From positions 310,001-374,000 of the forward strand of contig NZ_JASNWF010000006.1 in assembly GCF_030283205.1 (NCBI RefSeq): a DNA stretch of 64,000 bases, written 5' to 3'. Below are positions 54,846-62,881 of this stretch, piece after piece. The stretch's first letter is position 1, and each line of letters starts with the position of its first letter. The position numbers and the translations under genes were made by a program. A model generated the notes under the pieces. That model was not told the origin of the DNA and ran no database searches. It saw nothing but the letters and a program-made list of their open reading frames with translations. This DNA comes from Actinomadura opuntiae (GTDB taxonomy: Bacteria > Actinomycetota > Actinomycetes > Streptosporangiales > Streptosporangiaceae).

Positions 54846-55829
54846 ATGACCGAGACAGCGGCGGCGGACGACCACGCGCTGGCGGCGGAGCTCGCCGCGG
54901 CGGCGGGCCGGCTGCTGCTGGGCGTGCGGGACGAGGTGGGCTTCGCCGACGGGCGCGCCCTGAAGGACACCGGCGACCTGCGGTCGCACGAGTACCTGAT
55001 GGCGGCGCTGGCGGAGCGGTGTCCCGGCGACGCCGTGCTCTCCGAGGAGGGCCGCTCGTCGGTCGCGGGCAAGCGCTCCAAGGACGACGACCGGGCCCCG
55101 ACCCGCAACACCGGCGAGGCCGAGCGGCTGTCGGCGCGGCGGGTGTGGATCATCGACCCGCTCGACGGCACCCGGGAGTTCTCCGAGGAGGGCCGCCGCG
55201 ACTGGGCGGTCCACGTGGCGCTGTGGGAGCGGGACGCGGCGGGCGCGGCGCGGCTGTCGGCGGGCGCGGTGGCGCTGCCGGCGCAGGGCCTGACGCTGCG
55301 GACCTGCGCGACCGGCGGCGCGGTGCTCGTCCGCGACGACGCCGGCGAGCCCGACCCGGTGACCGCGGGAACGGACGCGGCGCGCCGGGGCCTGCCGCGG
55401 GAGGTGCCGCTGCACGCGCCCGCCCCGGACACGGGCAAGCTGCGGATCGCGGTCAGCCGGACGCGTCCCCCCGAGTTCGTCCAGCGTCTCGCCGAGAAGC
55501 TCGAAAAGGGGGGCGTGGGGGGTCGTCCTCCCTCGGAGGGCCTCGATGTGGAGCTGGTGCCGATCGGGTCGGCGGGGGCGAAGATCTCCGCGGTGCTGCT
55601 CGGCGAGGTGGACGCCTACGTGCACGCGGGCGGCCAGTACGAGTGGGACTCGGCCGCGCCGGCGGCGGTCGCGCTGGCGGCGGGCGCGCACGCGTCCCGC
55701 GTCGACGGCGCTCCGCTGGAGTACAACCGGAAGGACCCGCGGCTCCCGGATATCCTGGTGTGCCACCCTGTGTCGGCGTCGACGCTGCTGACCGGCATAC
55801 GGGAAGTGGGCGACAGCCTGCCCGCCTAG
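54846..55829 (+). CDS. cysQ: 3'(2'),5'-bisphosphate nucleotidase (CysQ-like)
   Basis: 327 residues, inositol monophosphatase superfamily. Metal-binding motifs are LSEEG (about residues 64-68), IIDPLDGTREF (about 102-112) and the C-terminal YEWDSAAPAAV. CysQ removes PAP, the by-product of sulfotransferases and PAPS reductase. A low-complexity Gly/Pro insert (about 217-232) is unusual. Neighbouring cysD and cysN make this assignment more likely than inositol phosphatase. It starts 108 bases after the sugar transferase gene, same strand. Confidence 0.88.
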   Translation: MTETAAADDHALAAELAAAAGRLLLGVRDEVGFADGRALKDTGDLRSHEYLMAALAERCPGDAVLSEEGRSSVAGKRSKDDDRAPTRNTGEAERLSARRVWIIDPLDGTREFSEEGRRDWAVHVALWERDAAGAARLSAGAVALPAQGLTLRTCATGGAVLVRDDAGEPDPVTAGTDAARRGLPREVPLHAPAPDTGKLRIAVSRTRPPEFVQRLAEKLEKGGVGGRPPSEGLDVELVPIGSAGAKISAVLLGEVDAYVHAGGQYEWDSAAPAAVALAAGAHASRVDGAPLEYNRKDPRLPDILVCHPVSASTLLTGIREVGDSLPA

Positions 55830-55949
55830 GCCGCCCTGCCGGGCGGGATTGACCGGCGGCGGGCCGACGTTCGATCCGGTGGGAAGCGCGGGCGCCCGTC
55901 CCGTGCCACCGGTTTATCTGCCAGAACAGCGTGGAGAGAGCCCCAGACC

Positions 55950-56867
55950 ATGCAGCGTTGCGATTATCTGCTGTCCCAGCTAGACGTCCTCGAGGCCGAG
56001 TCGATCCATATCTTCCGGGAGGTGGCGGCCGAGTTCGAGCGGCCCGTGCTGCTGTTCTCGGGCGGCAAGGACAGCATCGTGATGCTGCGCCTGGCCCAGA
56101 AGGCGTTCTGGCCCGCGCCGATCCCGTTCCCGGTGATGCACGTCGACACCGGCCACAACTTCCCCGAGGTGATGGAGTACCGCGACCGGCGGGTCGCCGA
56201 GCTGGGCGTCCGGCTGGTCGTGGCGTCGGTGCAGGACGCGATCGACTCCGGCCGGGTGGTGGAGCAGAAGGGGCGCCGCGCGTCGCGCAACCGGCTGCAG
56301 ATCACGCCGCTGCTGGACGCGATCGAGGAGCACCAGTTCGACGCGGCGTTCGGGGGCGCGCGCCGCGACGAGGAGAAGGCCCGCGCCAAGGAGCGCGTGG
56401 TGTCGTTCCGGGACGAGTTCGGTCAGTGGGACCCGAAGAACCAGCGCCCGGAGCTGTGGAACCTGTTCAACACGCGGATCACGCAGGGCGAGCACGTCCG
56501 GGTGTTCCCGCTGTCGAACTGGACCGAGCTCGACATCTGGGACTACGTGCGGCGCGAGGAGCTGGAGCTGCCGCCGATCTACTTCGCGCACACCCGCCGG
56601 GTGTTCGAGCGCGACGGGCTGCTGCTGGACGCCGAGACCGGGTTCGCCAACCGCGGCGACGACGAGCCGGAGTTCGAGGCGTCGGTCCGGTACCGGACGG
56701 TCGGCGACGCGTCCTGCACCGGCGCGGTGAAGTCGAACGCCGCGACGCTGGACGAGGTCATCGCGGAGATCGCCGCGACGCGGATCACCGAGCGGGGCCA
56801 GACCCGCGCCGACGACCGCACCAGCGAGGCCGCCATGGAGGACCGCAAGAAGGAGGGCTACTTCTAA
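55950..56867 (+). CDS. cysD: sulfate adenylyltransferase subunit 2
   Basis: 305 residues, ATP pyrophosphatase family. PP-loop LFSGGKDSIVMLRLA (about residues 37-51), then MHVDTGHNFPEVMEYRD, FGGARRDEEKARAKER and FPLSNWTELDIWDYV, all diagnostic of CysD. With the GTPase CysN it forms APS from sulfate and ATP. The stop TAA shares its last A with the cysN ATG, so the two are coupled. It is 120 bases after cysQ. Confidence 0.96.
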   Translation: MQRCDYLLSQLDVLEAESIHIFREVAAEFERPVLLFSGGKDSIVMLRLAQKAFWPAPIPFPVMHVDTGHNFPEVMEYRDRRVAELGVRLVVASVQDAIDSGRVVEQKGRRASRNRLQITPLLDAIEEHQFDAAFGGARRDEEKARAKERVVSFRDEFGQWDPKNQRPELWNLFNTRITQGEHVRVFPLSNWTELDIWDYVRREELELPPIYFAHTRRVFERDGLLLDAETGFANRGDDEPEFEASVRYRTVGDASCTGAVKSNAATLDEVIAEIAATRITERGQTRADDRTSEAAMEDRKKEGYF

Positions 56868-58219
56868 TGGCCAGCACGAACGAGCCCGCCGCGAGCACGT
56901 CCACCACGGGCACGTCCACCACGGGCACGTCCACCACGGGCGGGCCGGCCAAGTCCATGGACCTCCTGCGCTTCGCCACCGCCGGCAGCGTCGACGACGG
57001 CAAGTCCACCCTCATCGGGCGGCTGCTGTTCGACTCCAAGTCGATCTTCGAGGACCAGCTGGAGTCGGTCGAGAAGACCAGCGTCGACCGCGGCGAGGAG
57101 TACACCAACCTCGCGCTGCTGACCGACGGCCTGCGCGCCGAGCGGGAGCAGGGCATCACCATCGACGTGGCGTACCGCTACTTCGCGACGCCGCGCCGCA
57201 AGTTCATCATCGCCGACACCCCCGGGCACATCCAGTACACCCGCAACATGGTGACCGGCGCGTCCACCGCCGACCTGGCGATCATCCTGGTGGACGCCCG
57301 CAAGGGCATCCTGGAGCAGTCCCGCCGGCACGCGTTCCTGACCACGCTGCTGCAGGTCCCGCACCTGGTCGTGGCGATCAACAAGATGGACCTGGTCGAC
57401 TACGACAGGGCCGTCTACGAGCGGATCGTCGACGAGTTCACCGCGTTCGCCTCCAAGCTGGACGTCTCCGACCTGACGTTCATCCCGATCTCGGCCTTGC
57501 ACGGCGACAACGTCGTCGAGCGCAGCGTGAACATGCCGTGGTACGACGGGTCGTCGCTGCTGCACCACCTGGAGCACGTGCACATCGCCTCCGACCGCAA
57601 CCTGATCGACGTGCGGTTCCCGGTGCAGTACGTGATCCGCCCGCACGCCTCCACCGACCCCGAGCTGCACGACTACCGCGGCTACGCCGGCCAGGTCGCG
57701 GGCGGCGTGCTGAAGCCGGGCGACGAGGTCGTGCACCTGCCGTCCGGGCTGACCACGACGATCACCGGGATCGACGGCCCCGGCGGCCCGGTCGAGGAGG
57801 CCTACGCGCCGATGTCGGTGACGCTGCGGCTCGCCGACGACATCGACATCTCCCGCGGCGACATGATCGCCCGTCCGCACAACCGGCCGGAGACGGCGCA
57901 GGACCTGGACGCGATGGTGTGCTGGATGACCCCCGACCGCGCCCTCACGCCCCGCTCCAAGCTGATCATCAAGCACACCACCCGCACCGCGAAGGCGCTG
58001 GTGAAGGAGCTGCACTACCGGCTGGACGTCAACACCCTGCACCGCGACGAGCAGGCGCCGGGCCTCGGCCTGAACGAGATCGGCCGGGTCTCGCTGCGGG
58101 TGACGCAGCCGCTGTTCGTCGACGACTACGCCCGCAACCGGCTGACCGGCGGGTTCATCCTGATCGACGAGGCCACCAACAACACCGTCGGCGCCGGGAT
58201 GATCACCGGCGCCCGATAA
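56867..58219 (+). CDS. cysN: sulfate adenylyltransferase subunit 1 (GTPase), no APS kinase domain
   Basis: 450 residues, EF-Tu-like GTPase. G1 GSVDDGKST, G3 DTPGHIQYTRNM, G4 NKMD, followed by two beta-barrel domains. It ends where CysN proteins do, so the C-terminal APS kinase found in CysNC fusions of mycobacteria is absent. The N-terminal 28 residues are a Ser/Thr/Gly linker from three exact 15-base repeats (56897-56941) encoding TSTTG, a variable tail of no known function. No separate cysC is in the window. Confidence 0.95.
   Translation: MASTNEPAASTSTTGTSTTGTSTTGGPAKSMDLLRFATAGSVDDGKSTLIGRLLFDSKSIFEDQLESVEKTSVDRGEEYTNLALLTDGLRAEREQGITIDVAYRYFATPRRKFIIADTPGHIQYTRNMVTGASTADLAIILVDARKGILEQSRRHAFLTTLLQVPHLVVAINKMDLVDYDRAVYERIVDEFTAFASKLDVSDLTFIPISALHGDNVVERSVNMPWYDGSSLLHHLEHVHIASDRNLIDVRFPVQYVIRPHASTDPELHDYRGYAGQVAGGVLKPGDEVVHLPSGLTTTITGIDGPGGPVEEAYAPMSVTLRLADDIDISRGDMIARPHNRPETAQDLDAMVCWMTPDRALTPRSKLIIKHTTRTAKALVKELHYRLDVNTLHRDEQAPGLGLNEIGRVSLRVTQPLFVDDYARNRLTGGFILIDEATNNTVGAGMITGAR
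56897..56941 (+). repeat. three 15-base tandem repeats in cysN
   Basis: ACGTCCACCACGGGC three times without mismatch, in frame, encoding TSTTG units in the CysN N-terminal tail. Confidence 0.95.
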
Positions 58220-58282
58220 GCACCCCTTGGAGCCCCCCGTGCACCTGCCCGCCCCCCAGGGCCCGACCTACGCCGTCGCGCC

Positions 58283-59350
58283 GTGAAGGCCCTCGTGCTG
58301 GCGGGCGGGGCCGGGTCCCGGCTCCGCCCGATCACCCACACCTCGGCGAAGCAGCTCGTCCCGGTCGCCAACAAGCCGGTCCTGTTCTACGGCCTTGAGG
58401 CGATCCGGGACGCCGGGATCCGCGAGGTCGGCATCGTCGTCGGCGACACCGAGGCCGAGATCCGCGGCGCCGTCGGCGACGGCTCGGCGTTCGGCCTCGA
58501 CGTGACCTACCTGCGCCAGGACGCCCCGCGCGGCCTCGCGCACGCCGTCCTGATCGCCCGCGAGTACCTCGGCGGCGACGACTTCGTGATGTACCTCGGC
58601 GACAACTTCATCGTCGGCGGCATCGACGGGCTCGTCGGCCGGTTCCGGGCGGAGCGCCCGCAGGCGCAGATCATGCTGACGCACGTCTCGGACCCGCGCG
58701 CGTTCGGCGTCGCCGAACTCGACGACGCGGGCCGCGTCGTCGCGCTGGAGGAGAAGCCGGAGTTCCCCAAGAGCGACCTGGCGCTGGTCGGGGTGTACCT
58801 GTTCAGCGCGGCGGTGCACGAGGCGGTCGCGGAGCTGAAGCCGTCCGCGCGCGGCGAGCTGGAGATCACCGACGCGATCCAGTGGCTGATCGACCACGGC
58901 CACCGGGTCGAGTCCACGGTGATCACCGGCTACTGGAAGGACACCGGCAACGTCACCGACATGCTGGAGGTCAACCGCCTCGTGCTGGAGGGCGTCGAAC
59001 CTCATGTGGAGGGCGTGGTGGACGAGGCCAGCGAGCTGATCGGCCGGGTCGTGGTGGAGCGCGGCGCGCGCGTCGCCGGGTCCCGCGTCGTCGGCCCGGT
59101 CATCGTCGGCGCCGGCTCGCTCGTCCGCGACTCCTACGTCGGGCCCTTCACCTCCATCGACCGCGACTGCGCGGTCCTCGACAGCGAGATCGAGTACTCG
59201 ATCGTGCTGCGCGGCGCGTCCATCGACGGCGTCGGCCGCATCGAGTGCTCCCTGATCGGCCGCGAGGCCGAGGTCACGCCCGCCCCCCGGGTGCCGAAAG
59301 CCCACCGTCTCGTCCTGGGAGACCACAGCAAAGTGCAGATCAGCAAGTGA
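58283..59350 (+). CDS. rmlA: glucose-1-phosphate thymidylyltransferase, long form
   Basis: 355 residues, longer than the roughly 290-residue RmlA of rhamnose operons. Nucleotidyltransferase motif LVLAGGAGSRLRPITHTSAKQLVPVANKP (residues about 4-32; key GGxGxRL...K), then YLGDNFI and EEKPEFP. A C-terminal left-handed beta-helix segment (about 245-340) puts it with the StrD/long RmlA class common in actinomycete deoxysugar clusters. It makes dTDP-glucose. GTG start 58283; the stop overlaps rmlB (GTGA). Confidence 0.93.
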   Translation: MKALVLAGGAGSRLRPITHTSAKQLVPVANKPVLFYGLEAIRDAGIREVGIVVGDTEAEIRGAVGDGSAFGLDVTYLRQDAPRGLAHAVLIAREYLGGDDFVMYLGDNFIVGGIDGLVGRFRAERPQAQIMLTHVSDPRAFGVAELDDAGRVVALEEKPEFPKSDLALVGVYLFSAAVHEAVAELKPSARGELEITDAIQWLIDHGHRVESTVITGYWKDTGNVTDMLEVNRLVLEGVEPHVEGVVDEASELIGRVVVERGARVAGSRVVGPVIVGAGSLVRDSYVGPFTSIDRDCAVLDSEIEYSIVLRGASIDGVGRIECSLIGREAEVTPAPRVPKAHRLVLGDHSKVQISK

Positions 59351-60348
59351 GCGGCAGCAGGAGCGCCCCCCGCGTTCTCGTAACGGGTGGGGCCGGGTTC
59401 ATCGGGTCGCAGTATGTGCGGGACCTGGCGTCCGGGGCCTATCCCGCCTGGGACGGTGCCGAGATCACCGTGCTGGACAAGCTGACCTATGCCGGGAACC
59501 TGGCGAACCTGGAGCCCGTCGAGGGGCGGTTCACGTTCGTGCACGGCGACATCTGCGACGGCGGGCTGCTCGCAGAGCTGGTGCCGGGGCACGACGTGGT
59601 GCTGAACTTCGCGGCCGAGTCGCACGTGGACCGGTCGATCGCCAGCGGCGCGGAGTTCGCGCGGACGAACGTGCTGGGCGTCCAGACGCTGATGCAGGCG
59701 TGCCTGGACGCGGGGACGCCGCGGGTGGTGCAGGTCTCCACCGACGAGGTGTACGGCAGCATCGACGAGGGCTCGTGGGACGAGGACGCGCCGCTCGCGC
59801 CCAACTCGCCGTACTCGGCGGCCAAGGCGGGCGGCGACATGATGGCCCGCGCCTACGCGCGCACGCACGGGCTGCCGGTCAGCATCACCCGCTGCGGCAA
59901 CAACTACGGGCCGTACCAGTACCCGGAGAAGGTCATCCCGCTGTTCGCCACGAACCTGATGGACGGCCGCACGGTGCCGCTGTACGGGGACGGCGGCAAC
60001 GTCCGCGACTGGATCCACGCCGCCGACCACTGCCGCGGCATCCAGGTGGTCGCCGAGCGCGGCGAGCCCGGCGAGGTGTACCACATCGCGGGCACGGCGG
60101 AGCTGACGAACCTGGAGCTGACGCGGCGGCTGCTGGAGGCGGTCGGCGCCGGCTGGGACATGGTCGAGCGCGTCGAGGACCGCAAGGGCCACGACCGCCG
60201 CTACTCGCTGTCGGACGCCAGGCTGCGGGCCCTCGGGTACGCGCCGCAGGTGGCGTTCGAGGACGGCCTGGCCGCGACGGTCCGCTGGTACCAGGAGAAC
60301 CGCGCCTGGTGGGAGCCGCTGAAGAAGCGGTCGAAGGACGCCAAGTGA
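59347..60348 (+). CDS. rmlB: dTDP-glucose 4,6-dehydratase
   Basis: 333 residues, extended SDR. NAD motif VTGGAGFIGSQYV near the N-terminus, NFAAESHVDRSI, the catalytic STDEVYG and YSAAKAGGD (YxxxK), and TRCGNNYGPYQYPEK. It converts dTDP-glucose to the 4-keto-6-deoxy sugar. GTG 59347 overlaps the rmlA stop, and its own stop overlaps rmlD, so three enzymes are translationally linked. Confidence 0.96.
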   Translation: MSGSRSAPRVLVTGGAGFIGSQYVRDLASGAYPAWDGAEITVLDKLTYAGNLANLEPVEGRFTFVHGDICDGGLLAELVPGHDVVLNFAAESHVDRSIASGAEFARTNVLGVQTLMQACLDAGTPRVVQVSTDEVYGSIDEGSWDEDAPLAPNSPYSAAKAGGDMMARAYARTHGLPVSITRCGNNYGPYQYPEKVIPLFATNLMDGRTVPLYGDGGNVRDWIHAADHCRGIQVVAERGEPGEVYHIAGTAELTNLELTRRLLEAVGAGWDMVERVEDRKGHDRRYSLSDARLRALGYAPQVAFEDGLAATVRWYQENRAWWEPLKKRSKDAK

Positions 60349-61220
60349 GCTGGCTGGTCACCGGGGCGGGCGGGATGCTCGGCACCGACGTCGTCGCCCG
60401 GCTGGACGACGTGGTGGCGCCGGGGCGCGGCGAGCTGGACCTGACCGACCCCGGCGCGGTCCGCGAGGCGCTGCGGCGGCACCGGCCCGGGATCGTGGTG
60501 AACTGCGCGGCCTGGACGGCCGTGGACGACGCGGAGACCCAGGAGGACGCGGCGCTCGCCGTCAACGGCACGGGCGTCGAGGTGCTCGTCGCGGGCTGCG
60601 CGGAGATCGGCGCGAAGCTCGTCCAGGTGTCCACCGACTACGTGTTCGACGGCACCGCCACCGAGCCGTACCCGGAGGACGCGCCGGCCGCGCCCGTCAA
60701 CGCCTACGGCCGCACCAAGCTCGCCGGTGAACGGGCGGTGCTCGCCTACGAGCGCGGATACGTCGTGCGGACCGGGTGGCTGTACGGGGCGCACGGGCCG
60801 AGCTTCGTCCGGACGATGGCGCGGCTGGCGGGGGAGCGCGACACCGTCGAGGTGGTGGAGGACCAGGCCGGCCAGCCGACCTGGACCGGCGACCTCGCCG
60901 GCCGGATCATCGCGCTGGCCCGCGCGGACGCCCCCGCCGGGGCCTACCACGGCACGAACGCGGGCCGGACGACCTGGTACGGCCTGGCCCGCGAGGTTTT
61001 CGCGCTGCTCGGCCTCGACCCGGAGCGGGTGCGGGCCACGACGAGCGAGAAGTTCGTGCGGCCCGCGCCGCGTCCGGCGTTCAGCGTGCTCGGGCACGGC
61101 CGCTGGGCGGCCGCCGGCCTGGACCCCATGCGGGACTGGCGGGACGCGCTGCACGCCGCCTGGCCGTCGCTGCAGGCCTGTTGGGCCGAGGCTCAGCGCG
61201 GCAGCCCCAGCTTGGCATAG
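60345..61220 (+). CDS. rmlD: dTDP-4-dehydrorhamnose reductase
   Basis: 291 residues, SDR fold. WLVTGAGGMLGTDV at the N-terminus, NCAAWTAVDDAE, VSTDYVFDG and NAYGRTKLAGE with the YxxxK pair. It reduces the 4-keto sugar to dTDP-L-rhamnose. The GTG at 60345 overlaps the rmlB stop. The last 28 bases overlap the 3' end of the opposing rmlC. Confidence 0.94.
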   Translation: MSWLVTGAGGMLGTDVVARLDDVVAPGRGELDLTDPGAVREALRRHRPGIVVNCAAWTAVDDAETQEDAALAVNGTGVEVLVAGCAEIGAKLVQVSTDYVFDGTATEPYPEDAPAAPVNAYGRTKLAGERAVLAYERGYVVRTGWLYGAHGPSFVRTMARLAGERDTVEVVEDQAGQPTWTGDLAGRIIALARADAPAGAYHGTNAGRTTWYGLAREVFALLGLDPERVRATTSEKFVRPAPRPAFSVLGHGRWAAAGLDPMRDWRDALHAAWPSLQACWAEAQRGSPSLA

Positions 61221-61792
61221 TGGTCGAGGCAGTCCTGGTAGGACGGCAGCAGGCCGGCCCGGTGGGCCTCTTCGAGCGTCGGAGCCTGGGCGTCCTTGTC
61301 GGACAGCAGCGGCTCGATGTCGGCGGGCCACTCGATGCCGAGGCCGGGGTCGAGCGGGTGCACGCCGTGCTCGCGGCCGGGCGCGTAGGGCTCCGAGCAC
61401 AGGTAGACGACGGTCGCGTCGTCGGTCAGCGCCATGAACGCGTGCCCGACGCCTTCGGCGACGTACAGGCAGCGGCGTGACTCGTCGTCCAGCCGGACGC
61501 CCTCCCACTGCCCGAACGTGGGGGAGCCGACGCGCAGGTCGACGACGACGTCGAGGATCGCGCCGCGCAGGCAGGTGACGTACTTGGCCTGCCCCGGCGG
61601 GACGTCGGCGAAGTGCACGCCGCGCAGCACGCCCTTCGCCGACACCGAGCAGTTGGCCTGCGCCAGGTTCAGCCCGTGGCCGGCCACCGGGCGCAGGACG
61701 TCGTCACGGAACCACTCATGGAAAGATCCCCGCTGGTCACCGTGCACGCGCGGGTCGAAGGAGTAAGTACCTTTGATGCCGAGTGGATCCAC
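61193..61792 (-). CDS. rmlC: dTDP-4-dehydrorhamnose 3,5-epimerase
   Basis: 199 residues, cupin fold. RGSFHEWFR, NCSVSAKGVLRGVHF (catalytic His region), VVVDLRVGSPTFGQWEG and VAEGVGHAFMAL identify RmlC. It supplies the substrate of RmlD, completing the rhamnose pathway. It is unusual in being on the opposite strand, tail to tail and overlapping rmlD. The GTG at 61792 gives VDPLGIKGTYSFDPRV; no strong ribosome site is seen. Its start is only about 33 bases from the divergent secreted-protein gene. Confidence 0.94.
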   Translation of the reverse strand: MDPLGIKGTYSFDPRVHGDQRGSFHEWFRDDVLRPVAGHGLNLAQANCSVSAKGVLRGVHFADVPPGQAKYVTCLRGAILDVVVDLRVGSPTFGQWEGVRLDDESRRCLYVAEGVGHAFMALTDDATVVYLCSEPYAPGREHGVHPLDPGLGIEWPADIEPLLSDKDAQAPTLEEAHRAGLLPSYQDCLDHYAKLGLPR

Positions 61793-61825
61793 ATGCGCAA
61801 GAATGCCACACGGTCCCCCGCAGAG

Positions 61826-62881
61826 ATGGACGTCAGTACTGTGAGAACGCACCCCCTCAGGCTCCGGCTCGCCGCAGGCAGTGCGGCGGCGGTGCTCGTG
61901 GTTCTGACAGGGCCGGCGGCGGTCGCGGAGCAGTCGCCGTCGCCGAGTCCCGCAGTGACGAGCACGGCCGCGGCGCGCACGGCGTTCCGGCCCGCCGTGG
62001 CCGCTCCCGCCGCGATGGTCGCCGGCGTCGTGCATCCCGACATCTGGTGGACGGTCGCGTCCGGCGTGGCCGGGTCGCGGCTGTACGCGCTGGACGGCAA
62101 GGGCCGCACCCGCGCCGCCTACACGCTGACCGGCGTCCCGGCGGGCCGCTGGGACGCCATCACGGTCGTCAAGAACGGGGCCGGGGAGTCGGGGCTGTTC
62201 GTCGGCGACCTGAGCGCGGGCCGGGCGGGGAGCCTGGTGCTGCACCGGGTGGCCGAGCCGAAGACGCTGACCGGCGGGGCGCTGGCGGCCAAGTCGTTCA
62301 AGGTGAAGTACCCCGACGGCGGGCACCGGGGCGCCGCGCTGCTGGCCGACCCGGCCGAGACCCGCGTCTACATCATCACCCGGGACGCGACGGCCGCGGG
62401 CGTGTTCGCGCTGCCGGGGGTGCTCGGCCCGGCGACGAACGCGCTGACGCGGCTGCGGACGCTGCCGTTCCCGGTGCGCGGCGGCGCCTTCGCCCGGGAC
62501 GGCCGGGTGATCCTCAAGACGACCACGGACGTGCGGATCCTCGGCGGTATCCGCGACGACGCCGGGCAGGTCGTCAAGACGTCGGCGTCGCTGGCCGGGC
62601 ACGCGTTCGGGGTGTCCTCGGACGGCAGGAAGGTGTACCTGTCGAACGCGAGCAGCAGCAGGCCGGTGTTCCGTTCGCTGGCGCTGCCGGCGGTGAACGC
62701 GGCGACGCAGCCGGACGCGTCCGCGTCCCCGGCGGCGAACGACGGATCACCGGTCGCGTACCCGTCCAAGTCGGGGATGCCCGGCGGCCTGATCGGCACC
62801 GGCGCGCTCGTCGGCCTGGTGCTGCTAGGGCTCCTGGGGGGCGTGTTCTACGTACGGGGTCGCCGTCACAGTGGTGCCTGA
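61826..62881 (+). CDS. secreted protein with C-terminal membrane anchor, unknown function
   Basis: About 351 residues. Signal peptide with basic n-region (VRTHPLRLRL) and cleavage after about AVA near residue 36; the middle region contains repeated strand-like units (SRLYALDGKGR, AGVFALPGV, VYIITRDATA, VYLSNASS) that may form a beta propeller; the C-terminus has a helix (GALVGLVLLGLLGGVFYV) and a basic RGRRH tail. So it is held in the membrane with its domain outside. Start is uncertain: ATG 61793, ATG 61826 and GTG 61841 are in frame. Its last 57 bases overlap the opposing ligase gene. No sortase LPxTG. Context suggests a role in envelope polysaccharide export or attachment. Confidence 0.68.
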   Translation: MDVSTVRTHPLRLRLAAGSAAAVLVVLTGPAAVAEQSPSPSPAVTSTAAARTAFRPAVAAPAAMVAGVVHPDIWWTVASGVAGSRLYALDGKGRTRAAYTLTGVPAGRWDAITVVKNGAGESGLFVGDLSAGRAGSLVLHRVAEPKTLTGGALAAKSFKVKYPDGGHRGAALLADPAETRVYIITRDATAAGVFALPGVLGPATNALTRLRTLPFPVRGGAFARDGRVILKTTTDVRILGGIRDDAGQVVKTSASLAGHAFGVSSDGRKVYLSNASSSRPVFRSLALPAVNAATQPDASASPAANDGSPVAYPSKSGMPGGLIGTGALVGLVLLGLLGGVFYVRGRRHSGA

